A stretch of DNA of 64,000 nt from Tridacna crocea (Eukaryota; Mollusca; Bivalvia; Cardiida; Cardiidae). Position numbers and translations under genes: made by a program. Numbering within the stretch: position 1 is the stretch's first letter; every line of letters starts with the position of its first letter. The stretch spans positions 68,041,277-68,105,276 of the forward strand of contig OX031056.1 in the NCBI GenBank assembly GCA_943736015.1. Direction: 5' to 3'. Shown here in pieces: positions 21,590 through 32,930 of the stretch. The notes under the pieces are model-generated. The model worked only from the letters and a program-made list of their open reading frames with translations, was not told the DNA's origin and did not search any database.

Positions 21590-21865
21590 AAGTTTACTTC
21601 GTTCACAATGTGTACAAATGCTTCCAATTTGGACAAGTCTATAATTTTATCATCCTGTTAACAATTGGTGTTGATTTGTCCTACTTTTGTCCCACAAATG
21701 CTTTCAATTTGGATAAGTCTATAATTTTTCGTCCTGTAAACAGTCCATTGGTATTGATTTGTCCCACTTTTGTCCCACAAATACTTCCTGTTTGGACAAG
21801 TCTATAATTTTGTCTTCCTGTAAACAGTCGATTGGTGTTGATTTGTCCCACTTTTACAAGATTTT
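21590..21865. repeat. ~92-bp tandem array (x3)
   Basis: Three units containing CAAATGCTTCCAATTTGGAC, AAGTCTATAATTTT, CTGTAAACAGTC and TTGATTTGTCCCACTTTT. The first blocks match the right flank of the TTAA-hairpin MITE, from which the array may derive. Confidence 0.75.
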
Positions 21866-21892
21866 TTTTTATAAAACAGTCTGCAGATCATG

Positions 21893-21968
21893 CGTGCCTC
21901 AATGATAAAGTGTAGTACTCATAACCTGGAGGTCAGGGGATCGAGTCTCGCTGGCAGCACTGGATTTT
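21893..21968 (+). repeat. tRNA-like SINE head
   Basis: CCTCAATGATAAAGTG..AACCTGGAGGTCAGGGGATCGAGTCTC carries B-box-like sequence; no full tRNA cloverleaf. Confidence 0.5.
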
Positions 21969-21971
21969 TTA

Positions 21972-22205
21972 TAAACCCTTTACCAAACAATCCCTGGTTT
22001 TAACAACCCAAATGGAGAAGCCTTCTGAAAACATTGTGGGAAAAGGAGAAAATGCTGGTAACCAGTATTTTCTCCTTTTCCCACAACGTTTTCTACTCTT
22101 TTAAAGTCAAGTTTCAATTTTTCAATCACATTTATTTTGTCGTCTGCATAATGCTTCCAATTTGGGCAAGTCTAGAATTTTGTCGTTTGGTATTTAAAGA
22201 GTTAA
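21972..22205 (-). mobile_element. TTAA-hairpin MITE (H1), reverse
   Basis: AAACCCTTTACC left (first T lost), AAAGAGTTAA right; palindrome ~22027-22093. Confidence 0.88.
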
Positions 22206-22319
22206 GGGGTGTGTCCATAAACATGACACTTCAGTTATCTTCTGCGAAAAGTTTTCTAACTTTACTGCAAACTTGTTTCAGAAGATCGTTATTTCAGCAA
22301 CTATTTTGAAACTTTGACT

Positions 22320-22548
22320 GTAACCCATTACCACACAATCCTTACTTTTGACGCCCCTAAGAAAGAAGCCTTTAGAAAACATCGTGGGAAAAGGAGAAAA
22401 TGCTGGTAACCAGCATTTTCTCCTTTTCCCACAATGTTTTCTACCCTTCACAAAACAAATTTCAAATTTTCAGTCACTTATATTTTGTCGTCTGCAAATG
22501 CTTTCGATTTGAACAAGTCTATAATATTGTCGTTTGGTAATGAGTTAA
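22320..22548 (-). mobile_element. TTAA-hairpin MITE (H1), reverse
   Basis: GTAACCCATTACC left, GGTAATGAGTTAA right; palindrome ~22375-22441. Confidence 0.9.
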
Positions 22549-22773
22549 CCCATTTTACAAACAATTCCGAGGTTGAGCGATCAGGTTGGAGAAAGCTTTT
22601 GGAAAAAAAAAATGTCGGCAAAAAGGAGAAAATGCTAGTATAAAGCATTTTCTCCTGTCGCCCACAAGTTTTCCTATATCCTATCATAGAAATTAAGTTA
22701 ATAAGAACTACTTTAGACCGCATACATTGTGAATTTGGAAGAGTCTACTACTTGGTGTTTAGGATAGGATTAA
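22545..22773 (-). mobile_element. TTAA-hairpin MITE, diverged, abutting previous
   Basis: Shares TTAA with the copy before it; degenerate hairpin GTCGGCAAAAAGGAGAAAATGC..GCATTTTCTCCTGTCGCC; body CTATCATAGAAATTAAG repeats at ~22850. Confidence 0.8.
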
Positions 22774-22937
22774 CTAGGAAATGATCGCATTAGACATGTC
22801 ATCAATAAAGTTGGCCTTGTTGTTTCTCCACAATTTTTCTTATCCTATCATAGAAATTAAAGTTTATATGAACTGCCTTAGACTTCATAATTTGTGAATT
22901 TGGAAGAGTCTACAATTTGGTGTTTGGGTCAGGGTTA
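22773..22937 (-). repeat. Half copy of the diverged MITE plus duplicated flank
   Basis: CATTAGACATGTCATCAATAAAGTTGGCC recurs at ~23252; CCTATCATAGAAATTAAAG..AAGAGTCTACAATTTGGTG matches the right half of 22545-22773. Suggests unequal exchange among neighbouring copies. Confidence 0.65.
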
Positions 22938-23242
22938 ACCCATTACCACAAAATCCAAAATTTTGACGACCCTGAGAAAGAGGCCTTTAGAAAATATTGT
23001 GGGAAAAGGAGAAAATGCTGGTAACCAGCATTTTCTCCTTTTCCCACAATGTTTTCTACCCTTCTCAAAACAAATTGCAAATTTACAGTTACTTTTACTT
23101 TGTCATCTGCAAATGCTTTCGATTTGGATATTTTTTTCAAAAATAGGAAAACAAATGGTTTGCGCATGCGCCGTGCCAGAAAAAACTGGGTTAAAATGAG
23201 AAGCATACATTACTAAAATTTTGTCATTTGGTAATGAGTTAA
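22935..23242 (-). mobile_element. TTAA-hairpin MITE (H1) with internal insertion
   Basis: Both TTAA ends; perfect palindrome ~22991-23057; ~80 bp of foreign sequence (AAAATAGGAAAACAAATGG.. to ..GCATACATTAC) interrupts the right flank. Confidence 0.85.
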
Positions 23243-23439
23243 ATAGGAGTTGAACACATTAGACATGTCATCAATAAAATTGGCCTTGTTGTTTCTCCGG
23301 CTGGGTGTTTTTCTTTCTTTCCTGTCCACTAATTTCTCCTAAAAGGTCAGAGCCGAATGGTGTTTTACCCCGCTTTCAACATCATTTCAGTCATATCACG
23401 ATCATAGTTCACACATTTTCATGTTTCCTTGGTTTCACC

Positions 23440-23572
23440 AGTATTAGGCTCGGCTTTGAAGTGTCTTGCCCAAGGACACTCCTGTAAAAAAGCCCAATGG
23501 AATCAGTGAGGCTCGAACCCAGGACATCCAGGTCACAAGTCCTAAGCTTTACCACTGAGCCACACAGGACCC
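23440..23572 (-). repeat. tRNA-derived SINE, antisense
   Basis: AGGCTCGAACCCAGGACATCC..ACCACTGAGCCACACAGG reads as a reversed tRNA head (B box, then A box); CTTGCCCAAGGACACTCC is part of the body. Confidence 0.65.
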
Positions 23573-23603
23573 TGGGTCAAAGCCGAGCTCGGTTTCTTAG
23601 TCG

Positions 23604-23740
23604 TTAACCCTTTACCAGACGACAAAATTTTAGACTGTTCCAAATTCACAGCATTAGCAGACGACAAAATTAAAGTGCAAAAAAAAAAAATTGATTTGGG
23701 AAGGTTAGAAAACATTGTGGGAAAGGGAGAAAATGCTGAT
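23604..23740 (+). mobile_element. Truncated TTAA-hairpin MITE
   Basis: TTAACCCTTTACCAGACGACAAAATTTTAG left half ends in the first hairpin arm (GAGAAAATGCTGATAATC). Confidence 0.8.
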
Positions 23741-23807
23741 AATCTATCATGAGCAAGTGTTTCGCTTATTCTTCTGGATAGATACATAAGAACTGTGTTT
23801 TACATAA

Positions 23808-23809
23808 TC

Positions 23810-23860
<51 letters not shown>

Positions 23861-24018
23861 CCCTCTCTGTCTCTCTCTGCCTGTCTGTCTGTGTGTCTGT
23901 CTCTCCCCAAAACGATGATCGTTTCTAAAAAAAAAAAAATACCCAGATTTACGATATTACCAGATCTGTCTCTCTGTCTGTCAGTTTGTCTGTCTGTCTC
24001 TCTCTCGCTCTCTCTTCT
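23808..24018. repeat. CTGT/CTCT microsatellite
   Basis: Impure CTGT and CT repeats, split by ~65 bp of unique sequence. Confidence 0.9.
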
Positions 24019-24442
24019 CCATTAGCCTGAAGGTATTTACGAGAAATATGCTTTCAGTAGGCATATTCTTTTGATTTTAAACTGCATTAGTGCACCTAGG
24101 TTGAAAAGCTGATGAAATGTATTAGATCTTCAAGTCAATTTTGTTTTCGTAAGTGAAAACAAAACAAAAAATCCCTCTCAAACACTTAAAGTGTTCCAGG
24201 TTAAGAATAAAGATCTTCAAAACGCGCTATTGTAACTAAATTGTTGTATGGCCAATGTTGTCTCGCGTACAAATTGTATATAACAATGACGCAAGTCTAT
24301 TAGTGTACACCGGAAGTTATTCGAATGAAATTGTTTATAATTGACTGAAAATAAGCATGTGCGCAATTTCATAGAGAATTATTTATTTCATTATGTAATA
24401 ATTTGGATGAAATGGACATGATGATATGACAGATATATGGCT

Positions 24443-24695
24443 TGCTACACGCGAAAAGGGGCATTCGGACATTTGCGTAAAGTGTCGTCTCGGATGAGCC
24501 TGCGCAGTCCGCGCAGGCTCATCCGAGACGGCACTTTACGACTACATTAGATTTTGTGCTACAGTAGACTTGCACAAAACAGACAATGACATAAAAATAG
24601 AAGGTGCCGTCTCGGATCAGTTTTCGCAGTCCGCGCGGGCTAATCCGATACGGTACTTTACGCAAATGTCCGAATGCCCCTTTTTGCGTGTTGCA
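24443..24695 (+). mobile_element. Double-palindrome MITE (GGGGCATTCGGACATTTGCG type)
   Basis: ACACGCGAAAAGGGGCATTCGG / CCGAATGCCCCTTTTTGCGTGT ends; first palindrome is a perfect inverted pair around GCCTGCGCAGTCCGCGCAGGC. Confidence 0.88.
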
Positions 24696-24729
24696 GGCCA
24701 TATATAAGAGACAACAAGCCCAGGCAAAA

Positions 24730-25150
24730 CATCTTCGCAAGCCAAGGCTGACGATTCACTACGCTACTCTACCCTTGGCGGTTCGAGCTTGAATTCTACA
24801 TTCCCCCGATACGTTTTTTTCATTGGATGCAGCCAGCTCTAGCTGCAACGAATGAAATTGCTCGTAGCATTTCATCTTTGATCTAAATAGAATAAGGTCG
24901 CGACCGTTCGAATAGAAGGTAAAAATGGAAACCCACGTGGATGTCTGCTTATCACTTCATGTTGAATAATTGTATTCGTAAGCGGTTTGTAAAACAATAC
25001 TTCATTGGCTTTCAGAAATATGATGTAAAAAAAAGGGGGGGGGGTTTAATGCAGTATCCAATAAAGGGCGCATTGCAGGAATCTCGAAATCGGGCTCAAT
25101 CAGCTAAGGTAAGATCCACGTAGTGATCATAACCTTGGCTCGCGAAGATG
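24730..25150 (-). mobile_element. Mutator-like MITE, copy 2 (reverse)
   Basis: CATCTTCGCAAGCCAAGG and CCTTGGCTCGCGAAGATG-like ends; flanks AGGCAAAA and AGGCGAAAA are a near-perfect 8-9-bp duplication. Confidence 0.82.
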
Positions 25151-25302
25151 AGGCGAAAAGGAGATCTCCAAAGCAAGTCACCATAAAATTTTATCTCAAA
25201 CGTCCACGAATGTCAGATTCTTTTTATCACATAACGACATTTCAAAAAAAAAATATAGATTAAACGATGTAAAAACATTCATAAATGCACCCGCCGCAGT
25301 AA

Positions 25303-28293
25303 CACTGTATGGAAACTCTGTACGGGAAATTTCTTCGGTGAATTCAAGATGGCGGACACGTGTTATTGACAAAGTAAGTGTCGTTTAATTTTGGTCCAAA
25401 CTTGTTTCAAATTGCATCCCGTACAACGAGTATGGTACCAATCTAAAGAGCTTTGATTGAAAAATCAAGCGATAGTAGCTTATGAGAAAACGGGAGTGCC
25501 TCTTGTCCGTAATCCAGCGCTGAACATGATGTTTTGATGAAGTTGAAAAACTAAGCGGGAGACCGGGAGAAAACTGGCTTTATTTCACCGAATAGAAAGC
25601 CAATGATAAAAGAATGTGCCTCGATCAGTGGGGAAATGTCATATTCTTACAACTGTACCAAAATACGTTGCTTATATTTACTAATTTAGCTGTTATACAG
25701 TTTTGAAATTTTGCATGGTGTACTCTTCGGTGCAAACCGAAACTAAACTACTGTACGGTTGGGTGATCGGAATTTCTGTATGCTTCGGTAACAAATATGA
25801 AGTCAAAAATCTGTACTCTTCGGTGAAAATGGTTAAAGGAGAAAAATGCTAGAACAGTCTACTTGTATTTCCCGTACAGCAAGAATTCCTTATACAAGTA
25901 CATGAAACCAATTTGTGTCATTTACTCTATATCTTGTTTATTATGTTAAAACCGTATAATGCCTCACAAATGAGTCACGCCAGGGTTTCCTGGCTTTGTA
26001 AGGATTCGATAGACAATTCTTTGTTATTCCTATTTTCTAAAGGAAAAGTACGAGTCATTTTAAAATAGTGTTTAAAATTAGTGCGAATTAAAAAAAAAAA
26101 CCTATCCCCAGATAAAACAACAATTTATCAACGTATTCAGATGACCTCGATCAAGACCTTGTATTCGGGTATACTAAATGCCGGAGTGTAACAAAATAAA
26201 AATATGTTATTAACAGAATGTAACAAAAAAAATTAAGTTCCATGTATATAATTCTTTAGTAGAGCACTGACAGCTGAAGAAAAAATACACTAAAGTAGTT
26301 CTTCATCCATGTAACTGAAACATAAAATTGGGAGTTTATGAAAGCTACGGAATAAGGACAATTTCCCTTGGAAATGCTTACAAAAGGATGATATAAAGGG
26401 GTAGTAACTCAGAAAACGATGTAATGAAGACAGTTGCGTGAGTGTGTTGTATAATCATCTAGAGTAACTAGTCAAAGGATTTAATACTTTGAAAATTGAG
26501 GTCGAAATCAGTGGTTTGTTTTCCCTAAATGAAAAGAGAGCTATGGTTCTTCTAGGCTGAATTTCTCAGTTCTATCAATGTATGAAAATTGACGGTTTCA
26601 ATTAATGAAAAAACGTATAATTTATGCTAAAGCAAAACTCTTAAATGTGAATTTAACAACACGCATACGATTATCTTTTTTAAAAGGTCTCTTAAGGTAA
26701 GACCTGTGTAATGCACCTCCGGTGAAAATTCTGATTGGTTGATAAATAAGGATAAATAAGGATTTATGCAGAAATAATATTTTTTGCATATTTCTAACGG
26801 ATCAGAAATTCCGTTTGTGTCTATTTTGAAATTATTTTTTGATACTTTTGTTAGTTTTCTGAAAAGTGGGGTAATTATTATCTCTTTTTGAATTGAGAAT
26901 ATAGTGGTTTTAGATTTATAAATGATAATTCAAACAAGGAAAAAACGAAAAGGTGAAAGTAGTTCAATAATACTCATTTTCAATTATAGCTAATTTTGCA
27001 GGACGTTATTCTAGTTGAAATAGCTGTTTTCCATTACAGAGGTCTTACATTAAGCTATAAAGAATAACGAATTATCACTTAGGCGATATCAATGTAAATT
27101 AAAAATGCTACAAGGCAGTGCACAAAGTAGTTTTAAATTGCATTTTTCACTGCCGGTTCTTAGTGTTTGAAAAGTCAAGCCAAAGCTCAGAGATTTGTCA
27201 TTGTTTGATTCGGGCTTTATATGGCTTTCCAACTGGTTCTGGTCCGATCAACACAAAGTTTGCTCTGAAAGTGCTTCATGTGTTCACCAGCACTGGGCTT
27301 GGGCTCTAAAAATGCGTCACCAACAGACATACAAACATAACTAGTGTCCATTGTGGAATTCTAACCAACACCATCCACAAAAAGTTACTAAAAATCTATA
27401 TTACCTACTGCGCCACGGAGGACCCCTGATCAATAAATGATGATAGAGGAGGTACTGTTCTATATTTCGCTTTTCACATAATGCGTCTTTGAAGTTTATA
27501 CTATGGATGGCTTCTACATTTTTGGTGTCAGACCAAGAAAAAAACCTCAAGTTTATTATTTCTATGTTAAAGGCCCATATATATATAGATCTACATGTTT
27601 ACAAGATGCTTCTGTTCATGTTGCTAAGCACTTCTCAATAACAAGCCATTTTAGTGTACGAGTGTGGGATTTATACATCACGTTTCTTTGAAATCAACAT
27701 AAAAACATCTTGAGTAAATGACCCATGTAGGTTGTTCGTACATTTCCTTTTTTCCTCCCTTAATCGTTTTCACCGAAGAGTACAGATTTTTGATGTCATA
27801 TTTGTTACCGAAGCGTACGGAAATTCCGATCACCCAACCGTACAGTAGTTTAGTTTCGGTTTGCACCGAAGAGTACACCATGCAAAATTTCAAAACTGTA
27901 TAACAGCTAAATTAGTAAATATAAGTAACGTATTTTGGTACAGTTGTAAGAATATGACATTTCCCTACCGATCGGGGTACATTTTTTTATCATTAGCTTT
28001 CTATTCGATGAAATAAAGCCAGTTTTCTCCCGGTCTCCCGCTTAGTTTTTCAACTTCATCAAAACATCATGTTCAGCGCTGGATTACGGACAAGAGGCAC
28101 TCCCGTTTTCTCATAAGCTACTATCGCTTGATTTTTCAATCAAAGCTCTTTAGATTGGTACCATACTCGTTGTAGGAGATGCAATTTGAAACAAGTTTGG
28201 ACCAAAATTAAACGACACTTACTTTGTCAATAACACGTGTCCGCCATCTTGAATTCACCGAAGAAATTTCCCGTACAGAGTTTCCATACAGTG
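25303..28293. mobile_element. 2991-bp DNA element with ~545-bp inverted repeats and 5-bp duplication
   Basis: Ends CACTGTATGGAAACTC and GAGTTTCCATACAGTG, flanked by AGTAA on both sides (25298-25302; 28294-28298). The arms (25303-~25850 and ~27750-28293) match closely end to end. Subterminal repeats of TGTACTCTTCGGTG type occur several times per arm. The interior (~1.9 kb) has no long frame, so it is non-autonomous. The CAC start and 5-bp duplication recall Transib elements, but this is only a hint; CACTA elements (CACTR ends, 2-3-bp duplication) are an alternative. Confidence 0.85.
26692..27053 (+). mobile_element. Second TTAA-family MITE (TIR GGTAAGACCTGT), copy 1
   Basis: TTAAGGTAAGACCTGTG left, GAGGTCTTACATTAA right; body CTCCGGTGAAAATTCTGATTGG, TAACGGATCAGAAATTCCG. 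Nested in the 2991-bp element. Confidence 0.82.
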
Positions 28294-29771
28294 AGTAATG
28301 TCCATAACACCCATTCTCTTCTATACCATATAATACGTGCAAAATGACGTCAAAAATAACGTCACACAAATGTGATATCAAACGTGTATAACGTCCAAAA
28401 TCAGTTAAGTTGCGCCAATGACTTAATTTCCAGTCACAGCCAATTGAAAAGATAATTAAGGTCCTTCAGTCTACTTTTGTATGTTACACATAGTCCAAAT
28501 GATATTTCCAAAAATATAAATGCACAAATCCAAGATCTGAACAATTTGAATTTGAAAATTTGAAGCTGATTGTAGACATATACTAACAAAAAGCCATGTC
28601 ACAAACCAAAGGTTATATTAACGGAAAATATCGCACAAACATAAACCACATAGTATGAATAAGGTACAGTTTATTTTATTCGTAAATGCCAAACAATGAT
28701 TTACAAAGTCGAAATAAAGCTTGTTATTTGTTATTTCTTTTGATATTTTTGTCTGTTTACTGTCCCTTAAATCATAGTGAATTACGTTACACAAAGTAAC
28801 ACCACTGCATTGAAATGAAATACGAAAGATAGTGCACAAAACTTATTTTTTCTCTTTCTATAAGCATCATATTTAACAGCTAAAATAATCTTTCGGGTTT
28901 ACCTTTGAAAAAAATAAACCGCACTTTATTCAAATTAGAATTTTCAATTTTTCACATTTTATGGTGAATTACGTTACACATGTTTTCTAAGATACTAAAC
29001 GTGGGAAAGGAAATTAAACACCAATATGGGTAGACCATGTCCGCCTCTCTGATATATCAAGATATCATTTACCTGTGTTAAATAATAAGGATTCAAATTG
29101 CATTTTAGACGCTGGGGTGAATTACGTTACGGTGAATTACGATACACTGAATGTAGGATTATCTGCACGAAACACCAAACTGTTCAAATACACGAGTTAT
29201 TTTCAGTGTAAATACTGACCTCATAGTTACGTCATTATGTAAACGTCATTTACTGGTGCTGTTTATCTTTTTTGACCTTGGTGGATGTGAATACTTTAAA
29301 TTGCACAGTAAGGAGTATTGGTTTATATCATTTATTTAGTGTGTATCCCTGCTCATAACATGTGTGATGTTCGATTTTTCAGATTGACATTTGTATTCTT
29401 CTATCTTGTCTGAATTAAAGAAATTAAAAGAGATATATTTGAATGTGATGTATGAATTACGTGATAACGTAATTCACAAAAACTGTAACGTAATTCACTT
29501 TCTTTCACTATGACCCTAGTGTTCAAGAATACTTTGAATCGTCCATGGTTGATGCAAAAAAATTCTTCAAGTGGCCCGGTAAGCCAGACACAGTCTTGAT
29601 AACAGCTATCTATATCTATATTAGTGGCTGTAAGCGAACCAATTCGCATTGGAAAAACAAGAAACATGTTCAAATTCCAACCGGAAGAAATTAACACCAT
29701 TGAGCAGTTGTTTGGCCTATAAAAAGTAAACAATACTGGATGAGAGACAGTTTGTGTTACACCGAGTTTCT

Positions 29772-29997
29772 TTAATTCTTTACCACACAATCCCGACTTT
29801 TAACGGCCCTGACAGAGGCTTTTTGAACACAGTCAGGGAAAAGCAGACTATGCTGGTAACCAGCATTTTTTCCTTTTCCCACGCTGTTTTCAACTTTCCC
29901 ATAACCGAATTCATTTTATAAGTCAGATTCATTTTGTCGTCTGCAAAGTTTTTCAAATTGGACAAGTCGTAAATTTTGTTGTTTGGTAAAGAGTTAA
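29772..29997 (-). mobile_element. TTAA-hairpin MITE (H1), reverse
   Basis: TTAATTCTTTACC left, GGTAAAGAGTTAA right; hairpin arms diverged on the left side (CAGGGAAAAGCAGACTATGC). Confidence 0.87.
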
Positions 29998-30221
29998 CCC
30001 TTTCCCAAACAAGCCCTGGTTTTTATGTGTCTGCAGTACAAGTATTTTGAAAACACTGTTGGAAAAGGAGAAATTGCTTGTAACGAGCAATCTCTCCTTC
30101 TCCCGTAGTGTTTTCTACCCTTTTATAGACCATTCTGCCATTTTTATCAAATTTGAAATTATCGTCTGCAAACTCTTTCAGTTTGGAGGAGTCTAAAATT
30201 TGTTCTTTGGGAAAGGGTTAA
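29994..30221 (-). mobile_element. TTAA-hairpin MITE, H3, abutting
   Basis: Shares the TTAA at 29994 with the preceding H1 copy; right end GGGAAAGGGTTAA. Confidence 0.9.
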
Positions 30222-31225
30222 AAGTAATTTGATTTATTTTCCAAATAAATAAGTCAATGAAGTACAAGTGAATTACGTTACAGCTTTGACTTGAATTACA
30301 TTACAACATTTTCATCATATAGTGAACAGTCTGTACTCATGTTTGGTTATAATTTATGACTGGAACATTCTATAGCCTATTAGGAAATAGTAGACTTTTG
30401 CATTTTATTCGCTTTTTATGCCCTGCATATAATACATTTAGTAGTGTTTGTAAAGTTGTATCTAAAACTTACACAAATTGCTGCTGTTGAATCTCAAAAG
30501 TGTTATTATTCATTTCTTACATTTTCAAAGATCCATTTATTTTCAGTTTGCTACAATATTCTAAGAGGATTTGATTTTAAATTTAATGAAAGGAGAAACA
30601 TTTCCTAAATATTAGTTCATTTTAATTTTCTTCTATATGTGAATTACGTTGCAAGTTACCACTCCATAGTACAGTAAAATAGTTGCTTTCATCCATACCA
30701 AGTAAGCATTCATATAATGCAGGATAACATAGCTTCCTAATAAGCTATAAATTATCGTCAATTTCTTCCACACAGATCCACGACAATTACCTTATTTCTT
30801 AGAATTTGATGCAATTAAGATTTGCAACCAAAAATTTCATCACATGTTCAAATCAAAGAGGTACTGCTTTCTCATTATGCAATATATGACCGAAATTTGA
30901 AGCTTGTTCATTTTAAAGACACATGTGCAGTGTTCAGATTGACAAATGAAAGCAATATATCGTATCATGTTCATTGTACATATTCATTTTATCAAGTCGC
31001 GGTTTTGTAACGTAATTCACGGCTGTTTTTGACCCACTTCAACAGGATCTGATTTTTGTGCTTAAAAAATCCAATGCAAACACTTTAAGTATCGAATCTG
31101 TATATCAAAAGGTTGAAAGCATACAAAAAACGAGGTTGAATTAAATTTTGTGTTCCAAATATTATGGCCGAAATTACAGTGTAAATGGCGCGACTTAACT
31201 GATTTTGGACGATAAGATACTACCG

Positions 31226-31300
31226 GAAAGCATGAAATAAATAGAGCATGAAATAAATAGAGGATTTATTTTTCTGTGATTTAAATTTAAATGCATTTTA
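31226..31300. repeat. End fragment of the CRE-bearing element
   Basis: CTACCGGAAAGCATGAAATAAATAGAG followed by a second AGCATGAAATAAATAGAGG; only the terminus is present. Confidence 0.5.
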
Positions 31301-31625
31301 CCACCCTTTTGTTTGTTTGGTCACTATCAGGCCTTTAAGGTAAATGACTCATTGATCTAAAGTAAGCAATTTCGTTTTCCAAAATAGACCGAACAAAAAT
31401 CTCAATGTCACGTGTCCTCAATTTGTGAAAATGTCAAGGAATGTTGCTGTCTTTCTTCACTGAATGGAGATCTAGTATAAGAGTTTGTAAACAAATAAAT
31501 TCGGTAGTTTTACGCAGTTTTATTTAATCTCGTGGGAAATTGTTTCTTTATCGCCAAGTCGTAATGATTATGATAAGGGTAATTTAAACTTTGAAAACAA
31601 TGGTTTAAACTTAGATCGCTTATGC

Positions 31626-31687
31626 GGACAGTGCAGATCAAGATCAGACTGCACAGAGTGTGCAGTCTGATCTTAATCTACACTGTC
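31626..31687. mobile_element. CGGACAGTGTAGATC palindrome
   Basis: GATCAAGATCAGACTGCACAG / TGTGCAGTCTGATCTTAATC arms ending in CGGACAGTG / CACTGTCC. Confidence 0.78.
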
Positions 31688-31844
31688 CTCTAATTTGTAA
31701 CATACTTATTCTGAAAAAAATAACCTTCGAATAGCAGTATTTCAACGTGTTTTTTTTACTGAAAAGATTTACATTATTAACTCGGCCTTACAAAGGATAA
31801 ACCCTTTGTTGACAAGATCGGTCAACATTTGAAAATGCATGGTG

Positions 31845-32045
31845 GCACTGCCTCGCTCAGCAGTAAAGTCAGGGTCTCGAAACCTGGAGGTCCCGGGTTC
31901 GAGTATCGTTAGAACCACTGGATATTTAGTGCGAGTATCCTCGGGCAAGAAACTTCTTAGCCCCAGCCTAGCACTTAAAAAACATTTAATATCCATGAAA
32001 ATGTGAGCTGTCAGCGTGGTATGTTTGAAGTAAAGATGAAAGCGA
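31845..32045 (+). repeat. tRNA-derived SINE
   Basis: GGAGGTCCCGGGTTCGAGTATC B box; body ATCCTCGGGCAAGAAACTTC and AGCCCCAGCCTAGCAC. Confidence 0.65.
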
Positions 32046-32522
32046 AGTAAACATCCATCGATCTAACCATGCATCCATCCATGCATCCATCTATGCATCT
32101 ATCCATCCATCCATCTATCCACTCACCTACCCACCCATCCGATTATCCATCCATCCATCACTTACCGATCCATCCATCCATCCATCACTTACCGATCCAT
32201 CATCCATCAATCCATCCATCCATCTATCCACCCACCCACCCACCCACCTTTTTTCCCATCCATCCATCCATCTATCCATCCATCCATCTATCCATCCATC
32301 CATCCACCCCCACCCACCCACCACATCCATCCACTCACCGATCCATCCACTCACCGATCGATCCATCCATCCATCTCACAATCTATCCTATAATCCATCC
32401 ATCCATCCATCCATCCACCCACTCGCTCACCGATCCATCCATCTATCTATCCATCCGTCCACCCAGGCACCCACCCACCCATACACCTATCGATCGATCG
32501 ATCGATCCATCCATCCATCCAT
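32046..32522. repeat. ATCC/ACCC microsatellite, ~475 bp
   Basis: (CATC/ATCC)n with ACCC and CGAT variants. The Ser-Ile-His-Pro open frame on it is a repeat artefact. Confidence 0.95.
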
Positions 32523-32702
32523 GAGAAAGTACACAAAAACAGCTTCTAAATATTTTCTTTTCCTAAATTCTTTTAGTCATTTTAAAGGTTACTTTATCTC
32601 CTTGTCAAAAGCGGTTTACAACAAGACCAGAAAGTCGAACTGCAGCGCGCTTAAGTAAAACAAATTAGCCATGGCCTGTGAAGAACATTCTTTGTCTTAC
32701 TC

Positions 32703-32930
32703 TTAACCCTTTCCCAAACAAGCCCTTGTTTTTACGTGTCTGCAGTACAAATCTATTGAAAACACTGTGGGAGAAGGAGAAATTGCTCGTAACGAGCAAT
32801 TTCTCCTTTGCCCACAGTGTTTTCTACCCATTTGGATAACTTTCTGTCATTTTTATCAAATTCGGAACTGTCGTCTGCAAACTCTTTGAGTTTGGAAGAG
32901 TCGAAAATTTGTCGTTTGGGATAGGGTTAA
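32703..32930 (-). mobile_element. TTAA-hairpin MITE, H3
   Basis: Both TTAA ends; near-perfect palindrome ~32758-32823. Confidence 0.92.

Larger units (their letters stand above)
28392..31211. mobile_element. ~2.8-kb element with TIRs and many GTGAATTACGTTAC motifs
   Basis: Inverted ends CGTCCAAAATCAGTTAAGT (28392) and ACTTAACTGATTTTGGACG (ending 31211), flanked by ATAA on both sides (possible 4-bp duplication). About eleven copies or near copies of GTGAATTACGTTAC lie inside, in both orientations: 28777, 28964, 29117, 29132, 29454/29464, 29485, 30268, 30291, 30639, 31007. Two MITEs (29772-30221) are nested. No convincing coding frame. Confidence 0.75.

Noticed and set aside
23795..24025. Cys-Leu-Ser-rich frame
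   Set aside because: CTGT/CTCT microsatellite.
29401..29790. 129-residue minus-strand frame
   Set aside because: Lies in the GTGAATTACGTTAC element; its E-L-R-Y repeats translate that motif.
32069..32524. 151-residue His-Pro-Ser-Ile frame
   Set aside because: Pure ATCC/ACCC microsatellite, open by composition.
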